Shown piece by piece: positions 8,814 through 17,110 of a DNA stretch of 64,000 nucleotides. The DNA lies in NCBI GenBank assembly GCA_019115805.1, contig DXCW01000111.1, positions 35,966 to 99,965 of the forward strand. Direction: 5' to 3'. This DNA is from Candidatus Sphingobacterium stercorigallinarum. GTDB taxonomy: Bacteria; Bacteroidota; Bacteroidia; Sphingobacteriales; Sphingobacteriaceae. Made by a program: the position numbers and the translations under genes. Numbering within the stretch: the first letter of the stretch is position 1; each line of letters starts with the position of its first letter. Under the pieces are notes generated by a model that saw only the letters and a program-made list of their open reading frames with translations, was not told the origin of the DNA and made no database searches.

Positions 8814-8946
8814 TCTATACACGAAAACTGCGGGCAAATCCATGGCACAGCGCCCCACCGAAGTTCCGGCTTTATAGTGTAGTGTATGCAATGTAACCAT
8901 ATTCATCGATATTATGCCCTGAATCTCGCCGTATGCAAAAAAAACG

Positions 8947-8954
8947 TATATTTG
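8947..8954 (+). promoter_or_regulatory. -7 promoter element of purN
   Basis: TATATTTG matches TAnnTTTG and lies 38 nt before the GTG start of purN. Confidence 0.5.
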
Positions 8955-8992
8955 CATAAAGGCTAAGTTTAAATATTCAATCATAGATTATT

Positions 8993-9568
8993 GTGAAAAA
9001 GCGGATTGCTATTTTTGCTTCGGGTTCAGGATCAAATGCCCAAAAAATCATGGAATACTTCAAATATTCCGACACTGCTGAAGTCGCACTGGTACTTAGC
9101 AATAATTCCGATGCTTATGTTCTTCAACGGGCTGACAATTTTGAGATTCCATCGCACATATTTGACAAGAACGAGTTTTACAAGACCGATGAGGTGGTTA
9201 ATTTATTGAAACGCCTTGAAATAGATCTTGTAGTTCTGGCAGGGTTTCTTTGGTTAGTTCCAGAAAATCTACTGCAATCATTCCCTAATAAGATTATTAA
9301 CATCCACCCCGCCCTACTCCCTAAATTCGGAGGAAAGGGCATGTATGGAGATCGTGTACACCAAGCCGTTATTGACGCTGGCGAAGACGAGCATGGAATA
9401 ACCATTCACTTTGTGAATGAAAAATTTGATGAAGGCGAAATCATTTACCAAGCACGATTTCGCGTCGAACCGGGAGACAGTCTCGAAGTCATTAAATTCA
9501 ACGGCCAACAACTCGAACATCTACATTACCCCAAAATCATCGACAACCTGCTTAAGAAATACAATTAA
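8993..9568 (+). CDS. purN: phosphoribosylglycinamide formyltransferase
   Basis: Third step of de novo purine synthesis: transfers formyl from 10-formyl-THF to GAR. The 191-aa length is typical. Visible features are the N-terminal GAR-binding loop FASGSGSN, the conserved IINIHPALLPKFGGKGMYG stretch with the catalytic Asn-His (near residues 102-104) and the downstream catalytic Asp region (DAGEDEHGITIHFV). The start is GTG 8993, giving MKKRIAIFASGSGSN, which fits the family N-terminus. purH and purM follow within 4 kb but are separated by an esterase gene on the other strand. Confidence 0.95.
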   Translation: MKKRIAIFASGSGSNAQKIMEYFKYSDTAEVALVLSNNSDAYVLQRADNFEIPSHIFDKNEFYKTDEVVNLLKRLEIDLVVLAGFLWLVPENLLQSFPNKIINIHPALLPKFGGKGMYGDRVHQAVIDAGEDEHGITIHFVNEKFDEGEIIYQARFRVEPGDSLEVIKFNGQQLEHLHYPKIIDNLLKKYN

Positions 9569-9607
9569 CTCGGCTTACCGAAGCGATATTCTTGTGAGGT
9601 AGCCCGC

Positions 9608-10783
9608 TTAATCTTTAAAAAGTAAACGGCTAAATTCAATCAAATACTTTCGCCAATTGGACCATGTGTGTCCCCCCTCTGATTCGTGATACATGTATTC
9701 CATTCCCAGTCGGTCGAGCCGATTCCGATAATCCACACCTGTTTGATATAAAAAATCATCGGTTCCCATCCCGATCCAGTACAATTGATAACCTTGTTTT
9801 TTTTGACGCTCCAAGTTTTTTCCAAATTCATCATATATATTCAGACCAGCTTGATCCGTTAATCGAAAAGCAGCCGAAAATAAACCTATATAATCAAACA
9901 CATCCGGATTGGCTGCTGCAATAAACAAGCTGTGGGATCCCCCCATCGATAACCCCGCCAGTGCGCGGTGTTTCTTATCCTTTTTTACGCGAAAGCTATT
10001 TTCAATAAAGTCAACGACTTCCATAAACGTAGATTCCATTACCCCCGAGCCAACGTCCGGGGTTCGAAATTCGATGGGATATTCCCCACGTGCAGAATAA
10101 CCGGGCGCGGCCTGATTGCTTGTATGCCCGTTCGGCATCACCACCAACATAGGCGCAATCTGCCCCTTAGCCACTAAATTATCCATAATCTGACTAACGC
10201 GTCCTAATGTCGGCCAGGCCTCTTCGTCTCCGCCCATCCCATGCAATAAATACAATACGGGGTAATCTGCGTGCTGCTCGTGATATCCTGGTGGCAGATA
10301 CACCGTCATACGTCGTGATTCTCCTTCGATCTGAGAAGGGTACCACAACTTCACGAGTGTACCGTGTGGTACATCCTGGGTCTTGAAAAAGTCTGCTGGT
10401 TCACCCTCGGTTATGAAATAATTAAACACCTGGCTCACATCCCTAATTTGATACACATTTGATGGGTCATTAATCCGTAACCCATCAAGCACAAAATAAT
10501 AAAGAAAGAGGTCTGACGGCAAGGAGTCAACCGTTGCAGACCATACACCGCGCGCGTCTTGAGACATAACGATTACGCTGTCCGGGGATGATGCCATCCA
10601 ATTTCCTACCAACTGCACGGTTTGCGCGTTTGGCGCGTGCAAATGGAAGCTCACTGATCCATCCTCATGCTTGACCGGAGAGCGAATTTGAGTGGTGGTT
10701 CCTCCGATATTTTCTTGCGCTTGAATGAGAAAGAAAGCGAACAAGTTCAGCACCATTACCGTGGTTATTTTTTTTATGACCAT
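9608..10783 (-). CDS. secreted esterase D-like hydrolase with N-terminal CBM48/E-set domain
   Basis: 391 aa. A signal peptide (1-22, ending FLIQAQ) precedes an Ig-like E-set/CBM48 module (about 35-125; SFHLHAPNAQTVQLVGNW) and a C-terminal alpha/beta hydrolase of the esterase D / feruloyl esterase (XynZ) group. The nucleophile elbow is GLSMGGSHS; the catalytic His is in EGGHTWSNWR near the C-terminus. Proteins with this architecture act on acyl or feruloyl groups of plant polysaccharides, but substrate assignment is uncertain. It is convergent with purN and divergent from purH. Confidence 0.88.
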   Translation of the reverse strand: MVIKKITTVMVLNLFAFFLIQAQENIGGTTTQIRSPVKHEDGSVSFHLHAPNAQTVQLVGNWMASSPDSVIVMSQDARGVWSATVDSLPSDLFLYYFVLDGLRINDPSNVYQIRDVSQVFNYFITEGEPADFFKTQDVPHGTLVKLWYPSQIEGESRRMTVYLPPGYHEQHADYPVLYLLHGMGGDEEAWPTLGRVSQIMDNLVAKGQIAPMLVVMPNGHTSNQAAPGYSARGEYPIEFRTPDVGSGVMESTFMEVVDFIENSFRVKKDKKHRALAGLSMGGSHSLFIAAANPDVFDYIGLFSAAFRLTDQAGLNIYDEFGKNLERQKKQGYQLYWIGMGTDDFLYQTGVDYRNRLDRLGMEYMYHESEGGHTWSNWRKYLIEFSRLLFKD

Positions 10784-10888
10784 GTTTACAATTGATTTAG
10801 TTCAGCATATAATTTACATATTTTTTGGCTACTGCATCACAGTTATCAAAATACAAATCATTCTTTAGGAGATTTATAGATTAAGTAT

Positions 10889-10896
10889 TATCTTTG
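10889..10896 (+). promoter_or_regulatory. -7 promoter element of purH
   Basis: TATCTTTG matches TAnnTTTG and lies 19 nt before the purH ATG. No clear -33 TTTG is present at the usual spacing. Confidence 0.55.
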
Positions 10897-10915
10897 CGGC
10901 TCCAAACAACACACC

Positions 10916-12442
10916 ATGAATCATCCTGTTAAGATCAAGAACGCATTGGTTTCCGTATTCTACAAGGATAACCTTGCGCCACTTATTAAATTACTAAATA
11001 CATTCGGAGTCAACCTATATTCGACTGGGGGGACGGAGTCCTTTATTCGTGATCTTGGCATCCCTGTTGAACGCGTTGAAGACTTAACGGGATACCCATC
11101 TATCTTAGGGGGACGCGTTAAAACTCTCCACCCCAAAGTTTTCGGTGGAATTTTATCACGACGCCCGCTACCAGAAGATGGTGCACAACTTAGTGAATAC
11201 GAAATTCCCGAAATTGATCTGGTCATCGTTGACATTTATCCTTTCGAGGAAACATTAGCAGCGGGAGCTTCAGAACAAGACATCATCGAAAAAATCGACA
11301 TTGGCGGTATTTCACTGATTCGAGCTGCGGCTAAGAACTACAACGACGTGGTGATTATTTCCTCGAAGAATGACTATCAGGAACTAGAAGATATATTGAA
11401 AGCGCAGAATGGAGAAACGTCTTTAGGGCAACGTAAATCATTCGCTAAACGTGCTTTCCACACTTCGTCTCACTACGATACAGCGATTTTCAACTATTTT
11501 AATCAAGAGGAACCGCTTCCAGTTTTTAAACAATCTGAGGAGCAAGCCACTGGTTTACGATACGGGGAGAATCCGCATCAGCGGGGCACCTTCTTCGGAG
11601 ATCTAGATGCGATATTTGACAAATTAAATGGGAAAGAACTTTCATACAATAACTTAGTGGATATAGACGCCGCGGTAGCTATCATCGATGAGTTCCAGGA
11701 CCCTACCTTTGCTATCTTAAAACACACCAATGCCTGTGGCCTGGCCAGCCGACCGCATGTGTTAGATGCCTGGACTGCCGCTCTGGCCTGTGATCCAGTT
11801 TCAGCTTTTGGCGGTGTGCTCATAACGAACGAGGAAATTGATGAACAAACGGCAATCCAAATCAATACGTTATTCTTCGAAGTACTGATCGCTCCTTCCT
11901 ATACCTCAGACGCACTTTCAGTATTAAAAAGTAAAAAGAACCGAATCATATTACAGCGTAAACCGATTAGCCTACCGAAAGAACAGTTCAAAACATTACT
12001 GAACGGCGTGATCTTGCAGGACAAAGACTCCACCATCGAAGGCCCGCAGGAAATGACTTGTGTAACCACCAAAACGCCTACAAGCGAACAGTTAAAAGAC
12101 CTGGCCTTTGCCAATAAGATTGTTAAACATACCAAATCCAACACCATTGTGCTGGCGAAAGACAATACCTTGATTTCTTCGGGAGTCGGCCAAACCTCGC
12201 GCGTAGATGCATTGAGACAAGCCATCGAAAAAGCGCAGTCATTCGGGTTTAGCATTGAGGGCAGTGCGATGGCATCAGATGCGTTCTTTCCTTTCCCCGA
12301 CTGTGTGGAAATTGCTGCCGAGGCAGGAGTTACATCCGTGCTGCAACCAGGAGGGTCGATCAAAGATCAGCTTTCCATCGATATGGCCAACGAAAAAGGG
12401 CTCACAATGGTTACTACGGGAGTACGGCATTTTAAACATTAA
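10916..12442 (+). CDS. purH: bifunctional AICAR formyltransferase / IMP cyclohydrolase
   Basis: Catalyses the last two steps of IMP synthesis. Residues 1-190 form the MGS-like IMP cyclohydrolase domain (STGGTESF; GGRVKTLHPKVFGGIL). The rest is the AICAR transformylase domain: LRYGENPHQ near 215, the catalytic Lys-His of the family in LKHTNACG near 265, and DAFFPFPDCVEIAAEAGV with the PGGSIKD loop near the end. At 508 aa it has the usual length. It is followed by an unusually long perfect hairpin (12461-12504) before purM. Confidence 0.97.
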   Translation: MNHPVKIKNALVSVFYKDNLAPLIKLLNTFGVNLYSTGGTESFIRDLGIPVERVEDLTGYPSILGGRVKTLHPKVFGGILSRRPLPEDGAQLSEYEIPEIDLVIVDIYPFEETLAAGASEQDIIEKIDIGGISLIRAAAKNYNDVVIISSKNDYQELEDILKAQNGETSLGQRKSFAKRAFHTSSHYDTAIFNYFNQEEPLPVFKQSEEQATGLRYGENPHQRGTFFGDLDAIFDKLNGKELSYNNLVDIDAAVAIIDEFQDPTFAILKHTNACGLASRPHVLDAWTAALACDPVSAFGGVLITNEEIDEQTAIQINTLFFEVLIAPSYTSDALSVLKSKKNRIILQRKPISLPKEQFKTLLNGVILQDKDSTIEGPQEMTCVTTKTPTSEQLKDLAFANKIVKHTKSNTIVLAKDNTLISSGVGQTSRVDALRQAIEKAQSFGFSIEGSAMASDAFFPFPDCVEIAAEAGVTSVLQPGGSIKDQLSIDMANEKGLTMVTTGVRHFKH

Positions 12443-12460
12443 ATTCAAACAACCAAATCC

Positions 12461-12504
12461 ATTAAAGCATTTGAGCCTGCCTAAGCGGGCTCAAATGCTT
12501 TAAT
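12461..12504. terminator. long hairpin between purH and purM
   Basis: A 17-bp perfect inverted repeat (ATTAAAGCATTTGAGCC / GGCTCAAATGCTTTAAT) that extends inward by a T-G pair and two G-C pairs to a CTAA tetraloop, about 20 bp in all. The ends are A/T-rich but there is no clean T-run on either side, so it may be a processing or terminator hairpin, or both. It lies 18 nt after the purH stop. Confidence 0.6.
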
Positions 12505-12560
12505 AAACTTCGCAAATCACTTTAGCCTTTAAAACATTGGCGATAATCAAGTGGTTTGTT

Positions 12561-12568
12561 TATTTTTG
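12561..12568 (+). promoter_or_regulatory. -7 promoter element of purM
   Basis: TATTTTTG matches TAnnTTTG, 7 nt before ATG 12576. It lies inside the longer open frame that begins at 12537, which supports the shorter start. Confidence 0.55.
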
Positions 12569-12575
12569 CAAGAAG

Positions 12576-13754
12576 ATGTCAGATTTAAAATACAACCAGA
12601 GAGGTGTCTCCGCTGGAAAAGAGGACGTACACAATGCCATTAAGCATATAGATAAAGGCCTATTTCCACAGGCTTTCTGTAAAATTATCCCCGATATATT
12701 GGGCGGCGACCCCGAGTGGTGTAATATCATGCACGCGGATGGTGCGGGCACTAAATCTTCCCTCGCCTATGTGTATTGGCGAGAAACGGGAGATGCGTCT
12801 GTATGGAAAGGTATTGCCCAAGATGCCATCGTAATGAATTTAGATGATTTATTGTGCGTTGGAGCAACAGACAACATCTTACTGTCTTCCACGATAGGTC
12901 GTAATAAAAATCTGATACCCGGGGAAGTCATTGCAGAGATTATAAACGGCACAGAAGAAATTTTAGCGGAATTAAGACAGTTAGGAATTGGCATACACTC
13001 CACTGGTGGAGAAACTGCCGACGTAGGTGACCTAGTGCGTACCATTATCGTTGACAGTACGGTTTCATGCCGACTTCCCCGTGCCGATGTGATCTCCAAC
13101 CACACGATTAAGGAAGGACACGTCATCGTAGGGCTGGCGTCTTACGGACAAGCGTCTTACGAAACCGAATACAATGGAGGCATGGGATCCAACGGGCTAA
13201 CTTCCGCCCGTCACGACGTATTCAGCAAATATATTGCAGAGAAATATCCTGAAGCTTATGATCCGGCGGTGCCCTATGAACTTGTTTTCGCGGGTGGGAA
13301 AGGCTTGACAGACAAAATTGAAACAGAGACCGGTGAACAGGTTAGCGCTGGTAAATTAGTACTTTCACCTACGCGAACATACGCGCCGATAATTAAACAA
13401 ATTCTGGATCGGTATCGCCATCAAATTGGAGGAATGGTGCACTGCTCTGGTGGTGCGCAAACTAAAGTGTTACACTTTATAGAAAACTTACATATCATAA
13501 AAGATAATTTATTCCCTATTCCGCCTTTGTTCAAACTGATTCAACAAGAGTCTAATACACAATGGGAGGAAATGTATAAAGTGTTTAATATGGGACACCG
13601 TATGGAGTTATACGTTCCGGAAGAGATTGCGGATGACATCATCGACATTTCTACCGCTATGCAGGTTCCCGCTCAACGCATCGGATATGTACAAGCACAC
13701 CCTACCAAACAGGTTTCTATACACTCTCCATTCGGTGATTTCACTTACCGGTAA
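12576..13754 (+). CDS. purM: phosphoribosylformylglycinamidine cyclo-ligase (AIR synthase), Bacteroidota type
   Basis: ATP-dependent ring closure of FGAM to AIR in purine synthesis. The 392-aa protein starts SDLKYNQRGVSAGKEDVHNAI and contains HADGAGTKSS, DDLLCVGATDNILL and STGGETADVGDLVRT, the metal- and ATP-binding segments of the PurM/PurL fold. It is longer than enteric PurM (about 345 aa), as is usual in this phylum, and some databases call it only AIR-synthase-related. Location next to purH and purN supports the purine role. It is followed 17 nt later by the RimB-like gene, so the three may share a transcript. Confidence 0.9.
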   Translation: MSDLKYNQRGVSAGKEDVHNAIKHIDKGLFPQAFCKIIPDILGGDPEWCNIMHADGAGTKSSLAYVYWRETGDASVWKGIAQDAIVMNLDDLLCVGATDNILLSSTIGRNKNLIPGEVIAEIINGTEEILAELRQLGIGIHSTGGETADVGDLVRTIIVDSTVSCRLPRADVISNHTIKEGHVIVGLASYGQASYETEYNGGMGSNGLTSARHDVFSKYIAEKYPEAYDPAVPYELVFAGGKGLTDKIETETGEQVSAGKLVLSPTRTYAPIIKQILDRYRHQIGGMVHCSGGAQTKVLHFIENLHIIKDNLFPIPPLFKLIQQESNTQWEEMYKVFNMGHRMELYVPEEIADDIIDISTAMQVPAQRIGYVQAHPTKQVSIHSPFGDFTYR

Positions 13755-13771
13755 AATAGCGGACATGTGAG

Positions 13772-14206
13772 ATGAAAAAGAGCAAGCGGATAATAGGCAG
13801 CATCGAAACGATAGACCTACCTGAACTCGGCATCTACGGTATGGCAGCCAAAACGGATACTGGAGCAGAGACATCTGTATTACATTGCGATGATATGACC
13901 ATACGCAAAGAAAATGGTCATTTGTATATCGTTGCACACATTCAGCCCGATGAAGATTCGACTCAGAAGCACACCATTAAATTCCCAGTCCATCGGGAAA
14001 AAACTGTAAAGAGCTCATTCGGGCAGTCAGAAATACGTTATATATTTCTAACGAAAATCCGAATGTTCGACGAATTATACGACATCAAATTATCTTTTCG
14101 TGACCGTTCAGCCATGAGTTACCCTATGTTGTTGGGTCGAAACTTCATCAACGGAAAGTTTTTGGTTGACGTGGCTGAAAAAAACCTGGCAGCAAACACG
14201 TTATAA
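13772..14206 (+). CDS. RimB-like retropepsin-fold protease (ATP-dependent zinc protease family, PF05618)
   Basis: 144-aa protein with the single-copy retropepsin-like motif AKTDTGAETSVLH (catalytic Asp near residue 27) and the matching hydrophobic MLLGRNFI near the C-terminus. In Pseudomonas the homologue RimB trims glutamate residues that RimK adds to ribosomal protein S6. The next gene, 40 nt downstream, is a RimK homologue, so the pair most likely forms a modification/demodification module. The PF05618 name (zinc protease) is historical; the visible motif is aspartic. Confidence 0.85.
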   Translation: MKKSKRIIGSIETIDLPELGIYGMAAKTDTGAETSVLHCDDMTIRKENGHLYIVAHIQPDEDSTQKHTIKFPVHREKTVKSSFGQSEIRYIFLTKIRMFDELYDIKLSFRDRSAMSYPMLLGRNFINGKFLVDVAEKNLAANTL

Positions 14207-14246
14207 ACCAGACAGAAACGTTATCAATTTATAAGACTTATACATT

Positions 14247-15182
14247 GTGAAAATTGCTATTTTATCCACGAACAAGTCGTTGTATTCCACTAAAAGACTT
14301 TTAGAAGCCGCTACAAAGCGGGGACATGATTGCGAGGTAATCGATCATGGAAAGTGCTACGTTGGTATACAACAAGACAAGCCCTCTATCCATTACAAAG
14401 GAAACAACATCGCGGATGTTGACGCCATTATACCTAGAATTGGCTCTTCAATTACGTTTTACGGTTCTGCTATTGTGCGTCAGTTCGAGGTCATGGGCGT
14501 CATCTCAGCGAACCCTAGCCAAGCAATCACGCGTTCCAGAGACAAATTACGCTGCATGCAAATTTTGTCCGGTGCGGGACTTGGTCTCCCCATTACCGGT
14601 TTTGCACGCACCGCCTCTGATGTTGACGACCTCATCAATATGGTAGGCGGCACCCCTTTGGTCATTAAGCTTCTAGAAGGCACTCAAGGCATTGGCGTTG
14701 TACTGGCAGAAACACGAAAAGCAGCTTCATCAGTGATCGAAGCTTTTTACGGCCTCGGGAATAACATCCTGATTCAAGAGTATATAAAAGAGGCAAAAGG
14801 AACCGATATACGCGCATTCGTAGTGGATGGGAAAGTCGTTGGGGCGATGAAACGAACCGCTAAAGAAGGTGAATTCCGCTCTAACCTTCACCGCGGGGGA
14901 ACCGCTGAAATTGTCAAATTAACCCGGCAAGAAAAAGAGACTGCTATTGCCGCGACGCGAGCAATGGGATTAACAGTCGCGGGGGTTGATATGCTCCCGT
15001 CCTCTCGAGGTCCACTAATCTTAGAAGTTAACTCGTCTCCCGGTCTAGAGGGTATCGAGACGGCTACTGGCAAAGATATCGCCAGCGAAATCATCAAGTA
15101 CTTAGAACGGCAATACGAAGCTAAATTAACCGCAAAGCCCATTTCTAATCGGCAAAAACGGAAAAAGCAGAGCCATCTTTAA
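14247..15182 (+). CDS. rimK: RimK-type ATP-grasp ligase (S6-L-glutamate ligase family)
   Basis: 311-aa ATP-grasp enzyme that in E. coli adds glutamates to the C-terminus of ribosomal protein S6. Visible motifs: the N-terminal [14 protein letters not shown] segment, [19 protein letters not shown] (ATP-binding loop, near 145), [20 protein letters not shown], and the Mg-binding [14 protein letters not shown] near 260. The basic C-terminal tail ([13 protein letters not shown]) may contact RNA. Start is GTG 14247; no ATG gives the conserved N-terminus. It is paired with the RimB-like gene and ends at a strong terminator. The actual target protein in this organism is inferred. Confidence 0.88.
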   Translation: MKIAILSTNKSLYSTKRLLEAATKRGHDCEVIDHGKCYVGIQQDKPSIHYKGNNIADVDAIIPRIGSSITFYGSAIVRQFEVMGVISANPSQAITRSRDKLRCMQILSGAGLGLPITGFARTASDVDDLINMVGGTPLVIKLLEGTQGIGVVLAETRKAASSVIEAFYGLGNNILIQEYIKEAKGTDIRAFVVDGKVVGAMKRTAKEGEFRSNLHRGGTAEIVKLTRQEKETAIAATRAMGLTVAGVDMLPSSRGPLILEVNSSPGLEGIETATGKDIASEIIKYLERQYEAKLTAKPISNRQKRKKQSHL

Positions 15183-15190
15183 CTGGGCGT

Positions 15191-15230
15191 AAAAGATCAA
15201 TGCGACCGATTAGCCGCATTGATCTTTTTT
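15191..15230. terminator. bidirectional terminator between rimK and GDPD genes
   Basis: A 14-bp perfect stem (AAAAGATCAATGCG / CGCATTGATCTTTT) with a 10-nt loop, followed by TTTTTT on the plus strand and by TTTT on the minus strand. It lies 8 nt after rimK and directly after the convergent gene at 15231. Confidence 0.85.
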
Positions 15231-16097
15231 CTATTGAACAGCCTTACTCACCTCAATTGGCAAATCCGACTCCAATATCGACGCACCGTCACTGAACACC
15301 TTTCTATATTTATCGGCACGCATTTCCACACCTTCTAGTTTGTCATAACTTGATGCCGTAGAGATCATACACATCACCCCTCGCTCATTAAAATGCGCAT
15401 ACATATCCTGATTGGATTCCTTTATTTCCGGTCCGATGTAAACAATCATCCGATTATAGGGAAGCCCAGATGTTTTAAACGCGTCAAGCGCCTCCGATGT
15501 ACGGATATGCATAGAAAAATAGTGCTTAGGATTTCGGTCTAGATAGAACTGTGCTTGCGCTACATTATGCACCGTAACCCACACCCAGCTATACGCATCG
15601 TGGGCTTCTATAACCGAAGCAATAGCCGCTAAAGGCACATCTTTCTTATCAAGGTTTAAAATCGTTTTTCCTTTTGCCCACGATATCATTTCCTCCAGGG
15701 TATTGATTCTAAATTCAGTAACCTCTCCCTGATGATTTTTTAAACGGAGTTTCTTCAGTTCGGCCCACGTATAGTCCGAGACTTTTCCCGTACCATTGGT
15801 GGTCCGATCCAGCGTCTCATCGTGCACCATTACGATTACAGAATCTTTTGTCAGCCGAGGATCGACTTCGAAAATTGCAGTGGTATTTCTCAGTACAGCT
15901 TCCATTGCGGGTATCGAGTTTTCTGGGAGACCGTTCTCCATGGTTCCTCTATGTCCAGAGATGATCTTTTTACCCGGAGCGTACTCAAAATAACTATACA
16001 TTTGCTCCGCGGTTTGAAAATCCAAACGATGGAGGTCTTGCCCATAGCTTTTCCAGCCAAAGCAGCACAGCAAAAATAAAATTGACAGTTTATTCAT
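15231..16097 (-). CDS. glycerophosphodiester phosphodiesterase family protein, secreted
   Basis: 288 aa with a signal peptide (1-19, ending GWKSYGQ). The GDPD TIM-barrel motifs are clear: ISGHRGTMENGLPENS (first catalytic His and metal-binding Glu), FEVDPRLTKD (metal ligands) and MVHDETLDRTTNG (second catalytic His). These enzymes cleave glycerophosphodiesters to glycerol-3-phosphate and an alcohol, using Ca or Mg. Third gene of a minus-strand set with a GH92 mannosidase and an endonuclease/exonuclease/phosphatase-fold enzyme, 68 nt after the latter, which hints at use of phosphorylated glycans or glycolipids. Confidence 0.92.
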   Translation of the reverse strand: MNKLSILFLLCCFGWKSYGQDLHRLDFQTAEQMYSYFEYAPGKKIISGHRGTMENGLPENSIPAMEAVLRNTTAIFEVDPRLTKDSVIVMVHDETLDRTTNGTGKVSDYTWAELKKLRLKNHQGEVTEFRINTLEEMISWAKGKTILNLDKKDVPLAAIASVIEAHDAYSWVWVTVHNVAQAQFYLDRNPKHYFSMHIRTSEALDAFKTSGLPYNRMIVYIGPEIKESNQDMYAHFNERGVMCMISTASSYDKLEGVEMRADKYRKVFSDGASILESDLPIEVSKAVQ

Positions 16098-16165
16098 TTC
16101 TTAAATCTTTGATCATAACAGTATGCTTATGCCTTTACAACCCGTATTTCCCATAAGACATTATG

Positions 16166-17110
16166 CTAGAATAGCACCCTAGCGACAACGGGAAAATGAT
16201 CTGACGGCAAGCGGCTTTCGTAGTTTTTAAAAGAAAGCTCCGATGGAAAATCTCCTTTTTTCACTTGTTCAACCTCTCCTGCCGGACGTCGGTATGATTC
16301 GGTTAATACCCCATAATGTAGGACCTCAATATCGTCTGAGACGAAGATATGATCAATCCGACTGTCGGTGAATAGCTGATCATCAAACGCGTTGAATGTA
16401 CCGTTCCAGGCATATCGCTTCTGTGCCTTCACATAGGTGTCGCTCAAAAGAGTAGATTCCGCGAGAATGCGATAAATCGGGTTGTGCTGATCCACATTAA
16501 AATCGCCAGTAAGAATTACCATTTCATCTTCCTCGAGCATGTCCTGTATTCTTTTCAGTACCAATTCACTACTTTTTTCGCGCGCTTTTGTGCCCTGATG
16601 GTCCATATGTAAATTAAAAAACCACAGTCGCTTTCCGTTACGTTGATCCTCAACATGCGCATAAGTACAAATACGGGGCAACGCAGCATCCCAACCCACT
16701 GATGGTTTCTCTGGTGTTTGAGATAGCCAAAACACACCCGAATCCAGCAGTTTAAACCTATCTTTTTTATAAAAAATTGGGGCATATTCACCTTTGGTCT
16801 CTCCATCATCTCTACCGACACCAACATGGTCGTATGCTTGCAATAAACTGTCCATATCTCCAAGCTGCTCGTGTAAAACTTCTTGGCAGCCGAATATATC
16901 ATAGTCAATAAATTCAATCAAGGAGGTGACGACCGGCAATCGGTTTGGCCAACCGTTTCCTTTTTCCCTATCGGCCGCATTGTCGTATCGCACGTTATAG
17001 CTTCCTACTTTATATTCGCTTTGTTGCGCATTGGCCTCAAAGATGCCCAATAAAGTAAGTGTGACGGATAAGGTAATTAACGTAAAAATATGTTTTCTTT
17101 GTATACTCAT
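16166..17110 (-). CDS. secreted endonuclease/exonuclease/phosphatase-family hydrolase
   Basis: 314 aa with a signal peptide (1-28, ending ANAQQ). The EEP-fold metal and catalytic motifs are present: VGSYNVRYDN, FGCQEV (Glu), FFNLHMDHQG (His), LTGDFNVDQ (Asp/Asn) and LPSDHFPV (Asp-His). The family covers sphingomyelinases, phosphoinositide phosphatases, DNases and mannosyl-phosphate phosphatases. Its start overlaps the end of the GH92 gene by 4 nt (ATGA), so the two are translationally coupled and a phosphatase or phosphodiesterase acting on a mannose-containing substrate is the best inference. Confidence 0.88.
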   Translation of the reverse strand: MSIQRKHIFTLITLSVTLTLLGIFEANAQQSEYKVGSYNVRYDNAADREKGNGWPNRLPVVTSLIEFIDYDIFGCQEVLHEQLGDMDSLLQAYDHVGVGRDDGETKGEYAPIFYKKDRFKLLDSGVFWLSQTPEKPSVGWDAALPRICTYAHVEDQRNGKRLWFFNLHMDHQGTKAREKSSELVLKRIQDMLEEDEMVILTGDFNVDQHNPIYRILAESTLLSDTYVKAQKRYAWNGTFNAFDDQLFTDSRIDHIFVSDDIEVLHYGVLTESYRRPAGEVEQVKKGDFPSELSFKNYESRLPSDHFPVVARVLF

